Below, piece after piece: positions 1 through 11,696 of a stretch of DNA of 64,000 bases. This stretch comes from Spirometra erinaceieuropaei. Lineage: Eukaryota; Platyhelminthes; Cestoda; Diphyllobothriidea; Diphyllobothriidae. The notes under the pieces are model-generated. The model searched no databases. It was not told the origin of the DNA and saw only the letters and a list, made by a program, of their open reading frames with translations. The stretch is taken from assembly GCA_902702965.1 (NCBI GenBank), contig CACRXP010000425.1, positions 168,147 through 232,146 of the forward strand. The letters run 5' to 3'. Within the stretch, counting starts at the first letter, position 1. Every line of letters begins with the position of its first letter. A program made the position numbers and the translations under genes.

Positions 1-195
1 CGAGACCAACATTTGGCTCATGGTTTTGCCAGCACCCTGGTTACGGTGAAAATTATGGTCGTGCGCAATAAATGCTACCATCGGGGTTGCAGGTGCGACG
101 GCTCACTCGTTCTGCCTAGCTTCGCAGCATTAAAATCGAAGGTTTGCCTGAGAATTTATGTCGCACCTGAAAGATCCAGTTTCCATGCCTCAGAT

Positions 196-668
196 GGAAG
201 ATAAGGGTCAGACGTGGTTATGTTGCCGCACCTGAGGTAAACAAATCCCAGCCATTTGTAATACGGGACCTGTGTTAATAGGGGATTTGCAGGTGAGATA
301 GGGGAACGCACAAGCGACGACGTCAGGTAATTGAATACAGAAAAAAACTCTTGGGAATGCGCGATTGTAATTTGATTGATTGAGAAATAGTTGCCCCAAC
401 CACTAAACCTAACTCTTAACCCTAAGCCCTTACCCCCCAACCCTAACAGTTACCCAAACGTAAACCCTAACCCTTACCCTTTGTCACTGACCCCTAACCG
501 CAGCCCTAAACCCTAACCTTCAAACATCCAACGCTAAAGTTAGAAGGAGACGACAGGCCGAAAGTCAAGAAGGACCACCGGCATTGGGCCGAAAAAGGTA
601 GACAGGACAATAAAGAAACAAGACCGCCAACAGATAACACACCGCAACGCACAACAACACCATGCCAA
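196..668 (+). repeat. Dispersed repeat R1, copy a
   Basis: An unnamed dispersed repeat. It starts with a block reading roughly GTGGTTATGT.GCCGCACCTGA, continues through a 'gttgagaaatagttgccc' segment into a degenerate CCCTAA array (about 405-530), and ends with a block containing 'aagaaggaccaccggcattggg'. The same blocks recur in the same order at 16263-16745, and the first half recurs at 11561-11820. No coding capacity or terminal repeats are visible. It ends against the right arm of a palindromic element at 669. Known family not recognised. Confidence 0.75.
405..530 (+). repeat. Degenerate telomere-like CCCTAA array
   Basis: Many near-copies of CCCTAA or CCTAAC, including 'aaccctaacccttaccc', interrupted by substitutions. 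It lies inside repeat R1, and comparable arrays sit at the same place in the other R1 copies. It is therefore part of the repeat and does not mark a chromosome end. Confidence 0.7.
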
Positions 669-738
669 CTTAATCTTTTCAAAACGAGGACGCACTTCGA
701 AATTTCGGTTGTCATTTCATGAGTTAACCTGCCTACTG
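669..738 (+). mobile_element. Right-end fragment of palindromic CAGT-element
   Basis: About 70 bp matching the right terminal arm of the palindromic elements (for example 44010-44082): 'cttttcaaaacgaggacgca', then 'tttcatgagttaacctgcctactg', followed by TA. The rest of the element is missing; the left boundary abuts repeat R1. Confidence 0.7.
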
Positions 739-740
739 TA

Positions 741-3700
741 GGACATGTTTCCCTATATTTAATAAAATTCTTGCAGCAGGTTCTACATTTTAGCATTATC
801 GTCTCATTTGTCTCATTCTCTTGGCAGTCAACTAGAAAAGCTTTTATTTTTACCCTCAGATAAGGCCGATTTTACCCTTTGTTTATTAAACATCAAAGTA
901 GTGAAGGTATCCCAAAAAGGTTTTGCTTTGTTCCAGATCGATAGGTTGGACTGCAAAGAAGAGACGTTCAAAACGGATTCATCATCACATTTTCTGAGCA
1001 GACTAGACGGCTGTCATCGTCAAAATTCCGACTGCACATAAAAATTAAAATATCTTGCCCATCTGGTCGGTCGTGGGCCGAGCAATTTCCCTTTCCGTTC
1101 TGCAATTTCACTTGCTGTGAGCCGCGTGACTGGGGTTTGTGTTCGGACTGGGACCTTTTCCGTCGGTTCGTCAAGGAAGAATGATTGAACCTGTTGACCC
1201 CTTGATAGGTTAATACCCTGATTCCTGTCTATTTCACAAACAGAACAGATCGCGCCACCTCTTGAATTACCCACTAACAAGTAGGACAAAGGCTGCCTGT
1301 GCAGGCCACAACACCTGGTAGCACGGTGGAAGGAAATTTGGTAATTAGCAAATCACTTAAGAAGGAAATATTGCCTGTTTTCGGCAACTCGTGCCTATAA
1401 ATTGGCTGAAAGTGAGCTGCGGGTAGAGCGGCGTACCAGAACACCAACGGTAGAATGCAATTCCTACGGTGCAAGGTTCCCCAGACACAAAACGCATTTT
1501 CCGAGACCACCGACCAAAATGTCCATAGAAGTTGTGTGACTCCAGGACTAATTAGACCTAAGCCTCCAGCCTTCTGTTATTTTTCAGGAGATGACTACTC
1601 CTGCAACTTCATCGGCCAAAATGGAATCAGGCTGAACGTAGAATGGGCGTTCGGCAGAAAGACGCACTGTCAATTACGCCTATTCACTGTCTGGAGTAAA
1701 TTCCCACCTCCAATCCAACTTTCAGGCCGATCACTAGATGAGCTTTGAGCATACTGAACGATCGATGACCGGTGGCCAGTTCGTTCATCGGACTGCATCG
1801 CTCCCGCGTTTCGTGGGATGAAAGACGCAATTCAGGTGCCGTCCGGTGCAAGGATCAATACTGAAGTAAGGATGAACTGATTGGTTATCTCCTAGCTAAA
1901 CATGGTTTCTCCGATTATTGTTGTGTACCTCTGAAGAGGCCTAGGCAAATAGAACACTTCTACGCGATTGATTGTTTATCATCAACGTCAACAAAAAACG
2001 GTTTTGGGATCTAAATTTTCTAGTCACTGTGTACTAAAAGGTAAGGTCCCCCTGCCGCCGAAATTCCTGTTGATACTTACAGCGCACTTGCAAAGCAGAT
2101 GATTTAAATGCAATTTCAACAATCTGGGCATCAAATTCTCCCAAGTGCTTTAGCTTATTGTGTTGTGGTGGTTGTAATCTGTTGAAGATTACTCAAATTA
2201 TGTTAACAATGGGTTTTTCAAGGATACTTCTGCACGGCGATTTCACTGCTTTATTAGACTAGCTCAGGCTTGCAATATCATCCGGTTGTGAGACTAGTAC
2301 TCAGGTAAAAGCACCTATCTTCTATCGTCTCCTACGTCATCAAAACAAACTTTTCACAAAACGAATTCTGCAGAAGGTAAAGGCGTAGAAACTACTGGCC
2401 CTCAGAGTTCAAGAATACACTCCAAGTATAATGAAAAATCTCCTGTTCTCAAGCTACAAGGCTGATCAAAATACATGACCGTCATTATTCGATTATTTTT
2501 TTAAATCTCATATCAAAAGGTCTGAATAAATGGGCCATACACTGTCAAATGAATTTCCACGGGGAATTGACTTAGAAGTAAGTACCATCGTCACAATCAA
2601 AGTGGTTGAATTCCTTGGTCGGATGCATTTTCGTAAGACTTTTAAGGTATCTAAATAGTTATCAGGTTAAATGGTTGTTACTGATTTTAGAACGTTCAAT
2701 AGGCATTTTGCTCTTGTAAAGACAAGCTCAACCGGGTTTTCATTATATGCCAGCGATAACCCCCAATTCGCCTTTTCATACTTATGATCTCACTGATCCG
2801 CATTATTCTCAAATTCGTCATCTTTATGCATTGACCTCAACCTGTAGATGACAAAGTTCCCAATTCGCACTTGGGCAGCAACACAGGCGCACATACTAAG
2901 CTAAAGAGGGGTCTGTGTAATCTGAATGCCTTGTTTCGGCCTTGCGTTAAATTCCAGGGCGTTTTAGGGTGGCGATTACTGCCGTCCATACTACGAAAAG
3001 TACTTATTACCGTGTTAGACCATCTAATCTTACGGCAGTTAGAGTCGTAAGGGATCTAAAGTTAGTTCTCCCGTCTAGACGAGGTAGTCCCGCCTCGTTA
3101 CTACTATGAAATATTGACGTCTAAGTATCATGCTGAATCAGTCATGAGATGGCGACTTTTTGTCGTCCTGCACAATTCATGTATTTAACAAATATCTTCC
3201 TGACTGTCCTTTAAGAAGCAACAATTTGATGAATATAATATTGCTTTGGACTTGGAACTGAAAGGCGCCACAAATGACTTCTCGTTTTCTCCCACCTTGC
3301 CACTAACACTCGTCTCCTCATTGGTTATCACCCACTGCAAGGGCCCACAAAGGCTTTAGAAATAAGTTTCAAGTTTCAAGAAATAAGGAAGTAACTCGTA
3401 TCCCTTATTCAAGTTAAGACAAATCTGTCAAGTTACTTTTCATATAAATGCCTAGCGTTTCTTGGATATCACTATCATTCTGTTAAGTCCTTTGCTTCAG
3501 TCAATGGTTTCTGGCGGAATTTATTTCATAGACAGTCTCTGTATGTTAAAATTGCTATCGAGTTTGTTCATGCTTGTGTTTGCTGGAAGTGAAGTGACTT
3601 GTTAGTACGCGAAAACAGAGAGCAAATCGGAAAAAGTAATGTTTGCTGCGCGGTTTTGCAAAGCGCAAGAAAAACCTAGGAGGTTTGAACAATAACGGGG

Positions 3701-3890
3701 GCAAAACGAGCGTCCTAACAACCATATCTGTTGGAGAAATGCTATTTAATGCGACTACTGTCAGGGTCAAACTTTCGATCAAAAGCTCCAAGTTATCTTC
3801 ACTTGGAATATAAAATATGCAGTTCGACATGTATGAAAGTATCCCCTGCCATATTACAGGTTGCTTTGCGCCCAATTTCAAGGGTACCTA
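741..3890. other. No recognisable gene or repeat
   Basis: Only short uncharacterised reading frames occur (the longest is 97 codons at 1455-1748, plus strand). None has a recognisable motif, and stop codons are frequent in all frames between 1750 and 3550. Near 3880-3960 there are a few degenerate CCCTAA-like words. I see no promoter, RNA gene or repeat I can support. Confidence 0.5.
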
Positions 3891-4099
3891 TACCCGTGTT
3901 CTAACTGTAACCCAGAACCAGACCCCCCTTCTAGCCCAAACATCCTAACCCTTACCTCCTGGAATATAGCGCAAAGCCACCTCTAGCACAGGGGTACTTA
4001 TCTCAGACACTGTTTCCATCCGCCAAATGAAAGTGTCCAGTCGCCGGAGCGCCTAATTCATTCGTATGCTGCCTTACACAGATTACTGTTTATGTGAAG

Positions 4100-4240
4100 G
4101 CGAAATTTTGAGTTGCAGGTGTTTGCATAAGTAAAGGGGAAGAGGGGTCGAGCAACGAAACATTTTGTTTATTGTCCTGAGCTTCCAGACTCGTGCAGGA
4201 ATCCATCGTCAGAGGTAGTAGCAGCAACAGAACAAGCGAC
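4100..4240 (-). mobile_element. PLE family A terminal sequence with hammerhead-like motif
   Basis: Read on the minus strand this is the 3' tail of the PLE-A copy whose coding part lies at 4438-5028. It holds CCT, CTGACGA (plus 4207-4213), a hairpin pairing GGATTC with GAGTCT around CTGCAC, GGAAGC, CTC (plus 4179-4181) and AGG, followed by AATAAAC and 'gttgctcgacccc'. Near-identical tails occur at 31543-31681, 48301-48491, 54918-54962, 55839-55878 and 63240-63340. Established knowledge: Penelope-like elements carry hammerhead motifs in their terminal repeats. In this copy GAAA reads GGAA, so self-cleavage is doubtful. Confidence 0.55.
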
Positions 4241-4437
4241 AGTTATAAGGCACGTAGGCCAATCATCGACCGACGGCGCAAGACTGAAGGTGGCTACTCA
4301 TGACTCTGTACGCCGGCGCCATATCGATAAATCGATTGACCGGGTTCTCATCCGATGCCCAGGCTTCAATCAATTCTCGGCCTGTTTGCTTCCGGCGTGG
4401 GAGACTATTTTGGTGCCTGCGAAGTTAAACTCGTTAC

Positions 4438-5028
4438 TCATTTCGTAGGTGTGGGCGGCCACTTGTGATAATGCGTCGCCTCGCCGCACAGCCAGCTTAT
4501 GTTCGTGTATGCGGACCCGAGCATGTGCCCAATCTGTCCCGTGTAGTTAGAAGGACAGTTTTGACACGGAATGCTATACACTACTCCAGATTGCTCTTCA
4601 GGCTTTAATCGGTCTTTAATTTTCGTGACCCTATTACGCATGGTGGTTTTGGGGCGGTGTGCAATTCCAACACCTAGCTCCGCAGCAATGCGCTCGGTCG
4701 CTTCTGAAACACACTTGGCGTACAGCAGAGAATGCCATATCGTCGGTAACGTCGATGTTCGAGTTTTCTGGTGGCGACTGCGTAGGCAGCGACTTATAAA
4801 TATCCTCGGATAGCCATTTTGCGCAAACTGGTCGCGGAGATAACGAGCCTCACGTGCTCTGTCCTCTGGTTCGCTGCAATGACTTTGGATCCGTTTGAAG
4901 AGCATCTTTACACAGCTTCGTTTGTGAGCCACCGGATGGTTACTGTGAAAACTGAGAAGCTGCGTGGTGTTCATTGCCCTCCTATAAACTGTCGTTTCTT
5001 CACTTATGCTGTTGATGGCTCTGGTCAA
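4438..5028 (-). pseudogene. PLE family A, C-terminal RT tail plus GIY-YIG endonuclease
   Basis: An open 196-codon frame covering the C-terminal part of a Penelope-like retrotransposon polyprotein. Residues about 15-85 match the region after the RT core, with VYRR, FHSNHPVAHKRS and NGYP motifs. Residues about 120-140 hold the linker (LGVGIAHRP, IKDRLKPEEQSG). The GIY-YIG endonuclease begins at GVVYSIPC.NC and continues to NYTGQ, with a C-x2-C pair in the first loop. The helix after NYTGQ is disturbed: the related copy at 56109-56306 reads TGRMLGSRIHEHK, while here the sequence diverges after GSA, so a small frameshift is likely. The RT catalytic region is absent, making this a 5'-truncated insertion. 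A PLE-A tail follows at 4100-4240. The annotated start is only the first Met of the open frame. Confidence 0.85.
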
Positions 5029-5029
5029 G

Positions 5030-5770
5030 TAGTGGTCAGCAGCCGATTGAAATGGCGTCAGTTTATGAGGTCATAATATGTTCTGCACCATGACTGGAAA
5101 GGAGTCAGGTGCTGTGTGCGTTGTGGGGATCGATGCCTGAGACTTCGAATTTCGCCTGAATTCTACAATCTTATTGCTCCAGAGAGGGAGGAACAAGTAT
5201 TGTTTGCGCCAATGTTTAAACAAGATGAAAATAATGTTTCCACTTCTTGCATGCGACATTCAGCGCATTTGAAGTAAAAATCGGCAGGTAGAAGCAAGAA
5301 ACATGTGCTGAAATCTTGATTTCGGACGAAAAGAATGAATTTTAAATAATCTGACTGATAAATTAGGGATTTATGCAGCAACATACGTTTGGCAAAGCCG
5401 ATATCATTTTTATGTATGTTTCACTTGAACTACGCAGTTTTCTGCTATTTATGAGCCTACGCAAAGCCCGTCTGTTAGAAAGTCGGTCTAAATCCATGAA
5501 GTGGTTTACTGCCGCACTTATAAACAAAGTTTTATCTGGTTTTTTACACGGTGGTAGACAAGAGCATTAATAAATTCGAGCTTTGGAGGACAAAGTCTCG
5601 TCTGAAAGAAATAGAATCAGATGATTTTCGCCGAAGAACATATCAAGACACGAGTATGGCAGTTCAGAATCAAAAAACCCAGAAATATCCCAAATGACAA
5701 GCCGCAATTTCCTAAACGCCCAATCGCGACTACTTGACTGACAGTTATAATGTGTGTTGCTTTATAATTT
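5030..5770. other. No recognisable gene
   Basis: Lies upstream (on the minus strand) of the PLE-A coding remnant. The part next to 5030 may extend the PLE, but I cannot follow its motifs. Beyond about 5100 only short unrecognised frames are present. Confidence 0.4.
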
Positions 5771-5779
5771 CCATAGATA

Positions 5780-6085
5780 TTAACAGCGAACCTGGAGCAG
5801 ATCAGTATAGTTATGGTCTTTTGGCTCAGACGAAGTATTTATGTATGAATATTTGGGCGAGGTCCATCCGCCACAACGGATAGCCGCGTAATATTCCCTA
5901 ACTGTCGACAGGCAGTTTGTACTGTACTTTAGGGTAAAGTGATTCCACGCTAACAGCACAGGTAATAGCCAGAAACCCAGACACGCGAGTTTCGCCGATA
6001 TTCTGTCGCTGCATGACACATCTGCGAGGGGTTCGGCTCGTCAGTGGGCTCCCCAACATTCCCTGTCTGCTCATAGACGGCCCAA
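5780..6085 (-). repeat. Dispersed repeat family, inverted copy
   Basis: The reverse complement matches 6195-6380 and 53270-53450 across landmarks such as 'gctaacagcacaggtaatagcc', 'cgccgatattctg' and 'cagtgggctccccaacattcc'. With the copy that follows it forms an imperfect inverted repeat of about 600 bp. No protein motif was found. The type of element is unknown. Confidence 0.6.
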
Positions 6086-6099
6086 ATATTCATAAATAA

Positions 6100-6395
6100 A
6101 CACATCGGTCTGAGCCTATAGACCTTAAGCATACTGACCTACTCCAATTTCGCAGTTAATTGCAAAGGAAATTAAAAGGCAACCATTTTTAATTGGGTGT
6201 GTCTACCAGAAAGCAGAGGGGGAACGCTGGGTGACCCACTGACAAGCCGAACCCTTCGCAGCTGCGCCATGCAGCGGCACAATATCGGCAAAGCACGCGT
6301 GTATGGGTTTTTGGCGATTACCTGTGCTGTTAGTATGGAGTCACCTTACCCTAAAGTTATAATGGGTTTTCAAAATACGACACAGTCGATGTAAC
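6100..6395 (+). repeat. Dispersed repeat family, direct copy
   Basis: Aligns over about 290 bp with 53175-53460: both start near 'ggtctga.cctatagacctt', share 'gtctaccagaaa.cagaggggga', 'gacccactgac.agc', 'cgcagctgcgccat' and 'aatatcggcaaa', and end near 'gtgctgttagt'. It pairs with the inverted copy just upstream. Frequent mismatches mean the copies are old. Confidence 0.65.
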
Positions 6396-6399
6396 AGTT

Positions 6400-8135
6400 C
6401 ATTAAGATGTGCGTCTCTTGGAAAAGCCCAGGGCCAACGTGTGCCTGCGCTTAATACACAGCCAACACAACGGCATGAATGAGAAGCTGAAATGAGCACA
6501 TATTATCCATCTGTTCAACTTCAGCCTCAAAATCGGCAAAGATAAAATATGTGCGCGGGGTAGGAAAATGCTAACTATTGTTTAACAAATTCATCGGCAT
6601 TGTATCGCTCCTGCTTTCCTGGCAGACGCGTGCATTCCACCCGACAATATTTCAACCATTTTTACTAACTGACTGCTCTCTATGCCGAAACTTTTGTTAA
6701 AAATGAGTTTTCCTCTTTTGAAATAAATACGTGTGGGGTGCAGAACAATGCACCGATGTAGACACTTCGGCAGCGCCAACTCCTCAGGGCGGCATAGGTC
6801 AGCGTATGTCATCCTGTCGACGAAGGGCCGGCCAAAAACCCTACCGAACAACACCTGCTTTCGAAAATGTTGCAGGCAGTTTTCCATAGTTTCCCCTTAC
6901 CCCGCGCCTACATTTAACCCTTACTTCAAAACTTAATGAGTGAATGAGCATAATCTACTCCGCTGGGATATCTGATAACTGGCTTCATCGCTGAGATCAT
7001 ACCCAAGGAACTAGAGGCACGATCATTTGCCCATCCCAGATCAAACTTTTGGGACATCTTTATCACCCTCAGGTGGAAACTGGTCTCAGAATTCAGCGGG
7101 CTCTATTTTACCGGACATTCACTTAACAGTGAAGGTAGAAGATAACAGCTGACAACCATCCCCAGACTTCCTGATGCGTCGAAGTCTCAACGGAAGCTTG
7201 AAGATAACGGCATACAGGACGGACGCCAGTATGCGCCTGGCCGAAAATTATCCAAGCAGACATCCGCTATGTCACAGCCGTAAGCGTGTGAGTCCGCCAC
7301 AACAGAACGGGCGCGCAATGCGACGAGTCGGGTGGCAACGAAACCTAACTTCTCTCCACTGCATAACATTACAAGTTCATAAAGCTCAATAAGAACCTCG
7401 AAGCCAACTAGGGGTCCGATAATGGAGCAGCCAATGGTCTGACAGACCCTGCCGTACAATGGGAATTTGTCTAAAACAGCGGCCTTACTCTTACAGCCGC
7501 CGGGGATCCCGTCATCCACAGGTTTGGGACATTATTACGACGCCCGATCATGTAATACGTTAGCCTCCCATCATATCATCTATCGTACCTGAAGCAGGTC
7601 CAACAAAATTGCCTGCACTGAAGTGACCGGCAGACGACTTCTCAGCCGCGTAAGTCAGGAAACAAAAGCAAAAAGAAAGAGGGGTTAGTGTGCTAGTAAA
7701 GGAACATTGTGCACATCCTAGGTACGTGTTCGTATTTCATGTGGCTGGAATCCTTTCACAAGAGAACAGTAAAACTAATAGAAGCGAAGATGCGAGTTCC
7801 AGGTAGTAGTCGCGAAGACGGAGACACGATCGCTGGAACAAGAGCTTTATTAGCCTTCTTGAAGGAGCACTCGGATCATTCTTCTGTCATTTTGGAATAC
7901 TGCTCGTCACGCTTACTCCGTGTTTACCGAGGGCTTGTATGAGACACATTTCGATAGCATGTTGAGGTCGACGCATCTGTGCAGAAATCGAATCTGCGCA
8001 CACGCATAGGCCTCTCGAAGGGCGAAGGTTTCCAATAGTCGGGCCGATCGGAGCGCGTCGCGACTAAACAATTTGCAAATAGAATAGAAAACGCGAGTTC
8101 CAGGAGGTAGTCGCGAAGAAAGAGACATGATCGGT
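6400..8135. other. No recognisable gene
   Basis: Overlapping frames of 60-110 codons on both strands at 6590-6940 and 7170-7520 show no motif I recognise. A short block near 7790-7830 ('gcgagttccagg' to 'gagacacgat') is repeated at 8090-8125, and its second half recurs at 62310-62340, so it probably belongs to an unidentified dispersed repeat. Confidence 0.4.
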
Positions 8136-8137
8136 AG

Positions 8138-8573
8138 ATAATTACGTCTTTTTTAATTGTATACTTGAAGGCGGGACATGATTCGGTTTTAAAAACGTTT
8201 TCCAATTCTCGAATAATGTTGAATCCGCTCTACCGTCACGTTTGGATTCAGGGTTTCTAAACAACAGGCCATATATTTTCCGCATACTGAAAACCACATT
8301 CCTCTACGGTAATAAGGAGAGACAATATAGGGTTCATAAAATTAAGCGGTGGATTTCATCCATATTGTTATCTTTACAAGCCACATTGGTAAATGCAGAG
8401 ATAAGACGATTGATGAACGGCCATTTGAAGGTATTTAAAAGTCCCACAAGTAGAAACTTTTTAAAACCAAATTATGTCCCTCCTTCGCGTATAAAATTAA
8501 CAAAAGACATAATTATCTACCGAATGAGCAAAAGAATGAATATTTTTATGCATGTTTTCCGTGAAATATAATT
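8138..8573 (+). mobile_element. Internal fragment of palindromic CAGT-element
   Basis: Matches the middle of the palindromic elements, closely following 43450-43830 and 57420-57860: 'gaatccgctctaccgt.acg', 'ggattcagggttt', 'gggttcataaaatta', 'ctaccgaatgagcaaaagaat' and 'tgcatgttttcc.tgaaat'. Both terminal inverted repeats are missing, and a SINE tail abuts its right side. The 109-codon frame within it is fortuitous. Confidence 0.75.
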
Positions 8574-8582
8574 GGAAATTTA

Positions 8583-8949
8583 GGGGCGCTCACCCGGTCC
8601 TTTCTACGAAACTCACTCGTCGCATTGTATATTCCCGATCGAAAACCGACAGGACAACGGGCTTTTGGCCCAGCGGTTAGAGACGTTGACTTCTAACTAA
8701 CAGGTCGCGTTTTCGAGGCTCGGGTGTTCCACACTTCGGGCTTGGGTATGGCTGGCTGACGACGGCTAATAAGCCAGAAATGGCCATTTCAGTCTCCCTT
8801 GTCTTTTTCGGTAATACTATTCTGCCTATATCATGCGCCGCTGTGCAGCTGCTGGTCGGACTCGAAAGAGAGCCCTAAGGCACAACAGCACGAGTGAATT
8901 CCGTAGAAATGATCGGTGGGCGCCTCTCTACCATTATATATATATAGTT
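8583..8949 (+). mobile_element. tRNA-derived SINE with opposed tail fragment
   Basis: A full SINE starts near 8629 ('attcccgatc...gacaggacaacggg'). A tRNA-like head with an A-box-like segment ('ggcccagcggttaga') and the anticodon region 'gacttctaac' follows. The body contains 'tggctgacgacggctaataagccagaaatggc', then 'agccctaaggcacaac', and the 3' end runs into (TA)n at 8935-8949. The head resembles tRNA-Arg(UCU), an inference. At 8583-8628 a tail fragment of the same SINE lies in reverse, so the locus is a partial inverted arrangement. Mobilisation would have needed a LINE or PLE. Confidence 0.8.
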
Positions 8950-9122
8950 GAGATGGAGCCGACAAAGAAAAAGGAGACCGGAATGGCCATTTCTGGCTTA
9001 TGAGCCGTCATCAGCCAGTCATACCCAACCCCAAGTGTGGATCACTTGAGATTCGAACCCGGGATCTTTGGTCATGGATTTTGACGCTCTACCATTGAGC
9101 CACGGGCCCTTTGGCCTGTCGG
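8950..9122 (-). mobile_element. tRNA-derived SINE, minus copy, 3'-truncated
   Basis: On the minus strand it reads 'gggcccgtggctcaatggt', then 'gatcccgggttcgaatctca' (B box GGTTCGAATC), and the body 'tgactggctgatgacggct'. It lacks the distal tail, but a plus-strand tail of the same family follows at 9122-9182. This suggests a rearranged or composite insertion. Confidence 0.8.
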
Positions 9123-9182
9123 CACAACGGAGCGAGCATGTTCCGTAACCTGATCGGCGAGCGCCCACTGTCATAATTAATA

Positions 9183-9496
9183 TTTCCGATCACAATCGAC
9201 AGGACAACGGGCCCGTGGCTCAATGGTTGAGCGTCAAACTCCATGACCAAAGATCCCGGGTTCGAATCTCAAGTGATCCACACTTGGGGTTGGGTATGAC
9301 TGGCTGATGACGGCTAATAAGCCAGAAATGGCCATTCCGGTCTCCCTTGTCTTTGTCGGTATCATCTCATCTATGTATACTACTAACCGCTGTGCGACTG
9401 CATGCGAGGGTTCTAGTATGAGCCCCAAGGCACAACGGAACAAGCATGTTCCGTAACCTGATCAGCGAGCGCCCACTGTCATAATATATATATATG
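9183..9496 (+). mobile_element. tRNA-derived SINE, near full length
   Basis: The best SINE copy in the window: 5' 'ttccgatcacaatcgacag', head 'cgggcccgtggctcaatggt' (A box) and 'ccgggttcgaatctc' (B box), body 'gggtatgactggctgatgac', 3' 'gagccccaaggcacaacgga', and terminal (AT)n at 9482-9495. Length is about 310 bp. The internal RNA polymerase III boxes would be its promoter. The frame on the opposite strand is incidental. Confidence 0.85.
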
Positions 9497-9614
9497 GCAG
9501 AAGACGCCTTTTAATCGTGTTACTGAACGCACTCGTGTCGTTGTGCTCGGCGCTCGGTCCGCAATCCCGTAGGCAGTTTTACAGAGACGAGTAATATATA
9601 AATGCATGCATATA

Positions 9615-9735
9615 GAAGGCTACTGATACAGACAAGAGAGACTGGGATGACCATTCCTAGCCTTTTAGCCATCACCAGTCAGCATTATCCAACCTCAGTT
9701 TTTGGGAAACCTAAGGCTGCTTCGGCTGTTAGTTT
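9615..9735 (-). mobile_element. SINE body fragment
   Basis: The minus strand matches the SINE body (tggtgatggctaaaaggcta, then ggtcatcccagtctctcttgtct), with no recognisable tRNA-like head. Diverged and truncated. Confidence 0.6.
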
Positions 9736-9739
9736 AACG

Positions 9740-11555
9740 TGGTTTGATGGGTTTAGCCGAGGGCTTCCAAGGTAAGCCGCATTTTTCTCCATTCGCTCAC
9801 TCCATGGTCAGTCACTGTCTTGTACTCTTTCCTTTGTTTCCTTTGACTTCAATTGTGAGGCCGTTAGGATACAATAGTCAGCTTTTTGAAGAAAAAAACA
9901 ACCAGCGTAAACTATGTAAAGAATCTACCCAGAGTTGTACTTAATGTCCCCAACGATACGTGTTTGTCCTTTTGGGGTTTTTTAAGCATCTTTCGATCAA
10001 CCAGCGTCCCTACATGGGAAAAAACACGGCTTCGGGTGATCGGTTGCACTTTAACGTTGCTCGTAAAACGTGCTTTCCATTCAAGACTTTTGTTCAATGA
10101 CATGTCATACCGTGTTTCAAAAAGTTTACGACATAGACCTCCTGTTCCTTAAAGTGCGTCGTTAAAAAGAGTTGCTTTGCGTTCAACAGGCGTTGTCAGC
10201 TTTTAATCTTGCTTAGTAATCTACCTTATCATCATCCTTTTGCTGCCACTTTCGTAAATCAGAACTGACGTGAAAGCACTACGTCCTTACTTACACACTT
10301 TCGACTCCATCGAAAATGTGTTTGTCAGCCACAATCCTCCTGACTTTCGAACAAATTATTCTTTTTGGCATCGATTTTAATCCCGTCAGTCCACACCGTC
10401 CCTCCCTTTACTTCTTTAAGCTTCGGGACCTGTGTTTCCTATTACATCTGTTACGCTGCCTTTTGATTGTACTTTTATTTAACTGCTTTTTGAGTTAAAG
10501 TAGGATCATGCTGTCCGATTCTTATCACTCCCTCTAAGAATTCACCCAAAGTCAAAGTAAGTACGGCTTGAGGAACCTGAGAGTAAAATAACGCTTCTTG
10601 TAGCTTCCCGTTCTTAAAAACCGAAAGACAACTTTTCTTTATGTGTAAAATTTAAAAAGACTTGATGTGCTACCAAATCTTAATAGAAAACAGGTATATT
10701 TGCATAGTTTCTGTAAAGTATAACTGACATTATAAAGACATCGAAAATCAGAGAGGAAAATGCATATCACATAAGTAGTCATTTTTGCGGCGCGGGCTTT
10801 TTTGCAGGCGTTTGGGAAAAACTCGCCCAAAGGCTGTGTTGTCTCGAGTTTATGCTGCACGATAATTAATATTACAGTCCTGCTCAAGTATTCTTTCCGA
10901 ATCTGAAAAACATTCCAGAATTCATATTAACATTTCGTGAAATAACACATCAACTGTGTTTTAGAACCATCAGCAATGTGGCCAGATTTACTCTCCCTGA
11001 CTTATATTTCAAGGCATCAGTAACTCTATCAGTAGCTACTGCTCAGAAACTTCTCCGACTGGTCCGTAGTTCAATAGCTGCTGAGACTGCGGGTGTACCG
11101 TCTTGCTGCTTTGTTCCTACTCTACTCAACAGCGTCAGTTTTAACGCATCATGTCAATCTGCTCATCAAGCGACGAAAGATTTATGCCATTCAGCTTGCC
11201 GGCAGACTCAAACTATTTCTGAAATGTCTATTAGTTCTCCCCCAGGTCTTTTCATTCATTCATTCATTCGTCAGTTCGCGTGTACCACACGGCAAATGTC
11301 CACCCAGATGCAATCACCTCACTTTCTCCCACTTTTACTATCTTCCCAATTTTATTATATATTTGGACGCAGTATCTTGGTCGCAGTTACTCTTGCGGCT
11401 TCATTAATGCCTAGACGTACGGTCAAATGCTGTCCTAGGTACGTACATACATTTCACATTCACTTCTCGGCCTCCGATACTTTGCCGGGCCCCGGTCTCC
11501 CAAATGCGGTTCTCCCGACGTGACTGGCTGTTGACTTGGCGATTGCTTCTATCTT
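9740..11555. other. No recognisable gene; one (TTCA)n microsatellite
   Basis: T-rich sequence with uncharacterised frames, the longest 181 codons at 10978-11523 on the plus strand. Its composition (Ser, Thr, Phe rich) has no recognisable motif, and another frame is also open there (11093-11407), so coding is not supported. A TTCA microsatellite runs at 11251-11269. Confidence 0.4.
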
Positions 11556-11560
11556 TTGGG

Positions 11561-11696
11561 TCAGATGTGGTTATGTAGCCTGGTCACCTGTAACACTGGA
11601 CCGTTGATAATACAGGGTTTTTACAGGTGGGGCTGGGGGACGTACAGCCGACGCGGTTAAGTAGTTAAATGCAAAAGGAAAGCCATTCGGAATGCG
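11561..11696 (+). repeat. Repeat R1, copy b, leading part
   Basis: Matches 205-340 and 16270-16430: 'gtggttatgtagcc', 'ggtttttacaggtggggc' and 'aagtagttaaatgcaaaag'. It leads into the tandem unit starting at 11697. Confidence 0.7.

Noticed and set aside
10978..11523. 181-codon plus-strand open frame
   Set aside because: No motif, low-complexity Ser/Thr/Phe-rich translation through a TTCA microsatellite, and another frame is open over the same bases.
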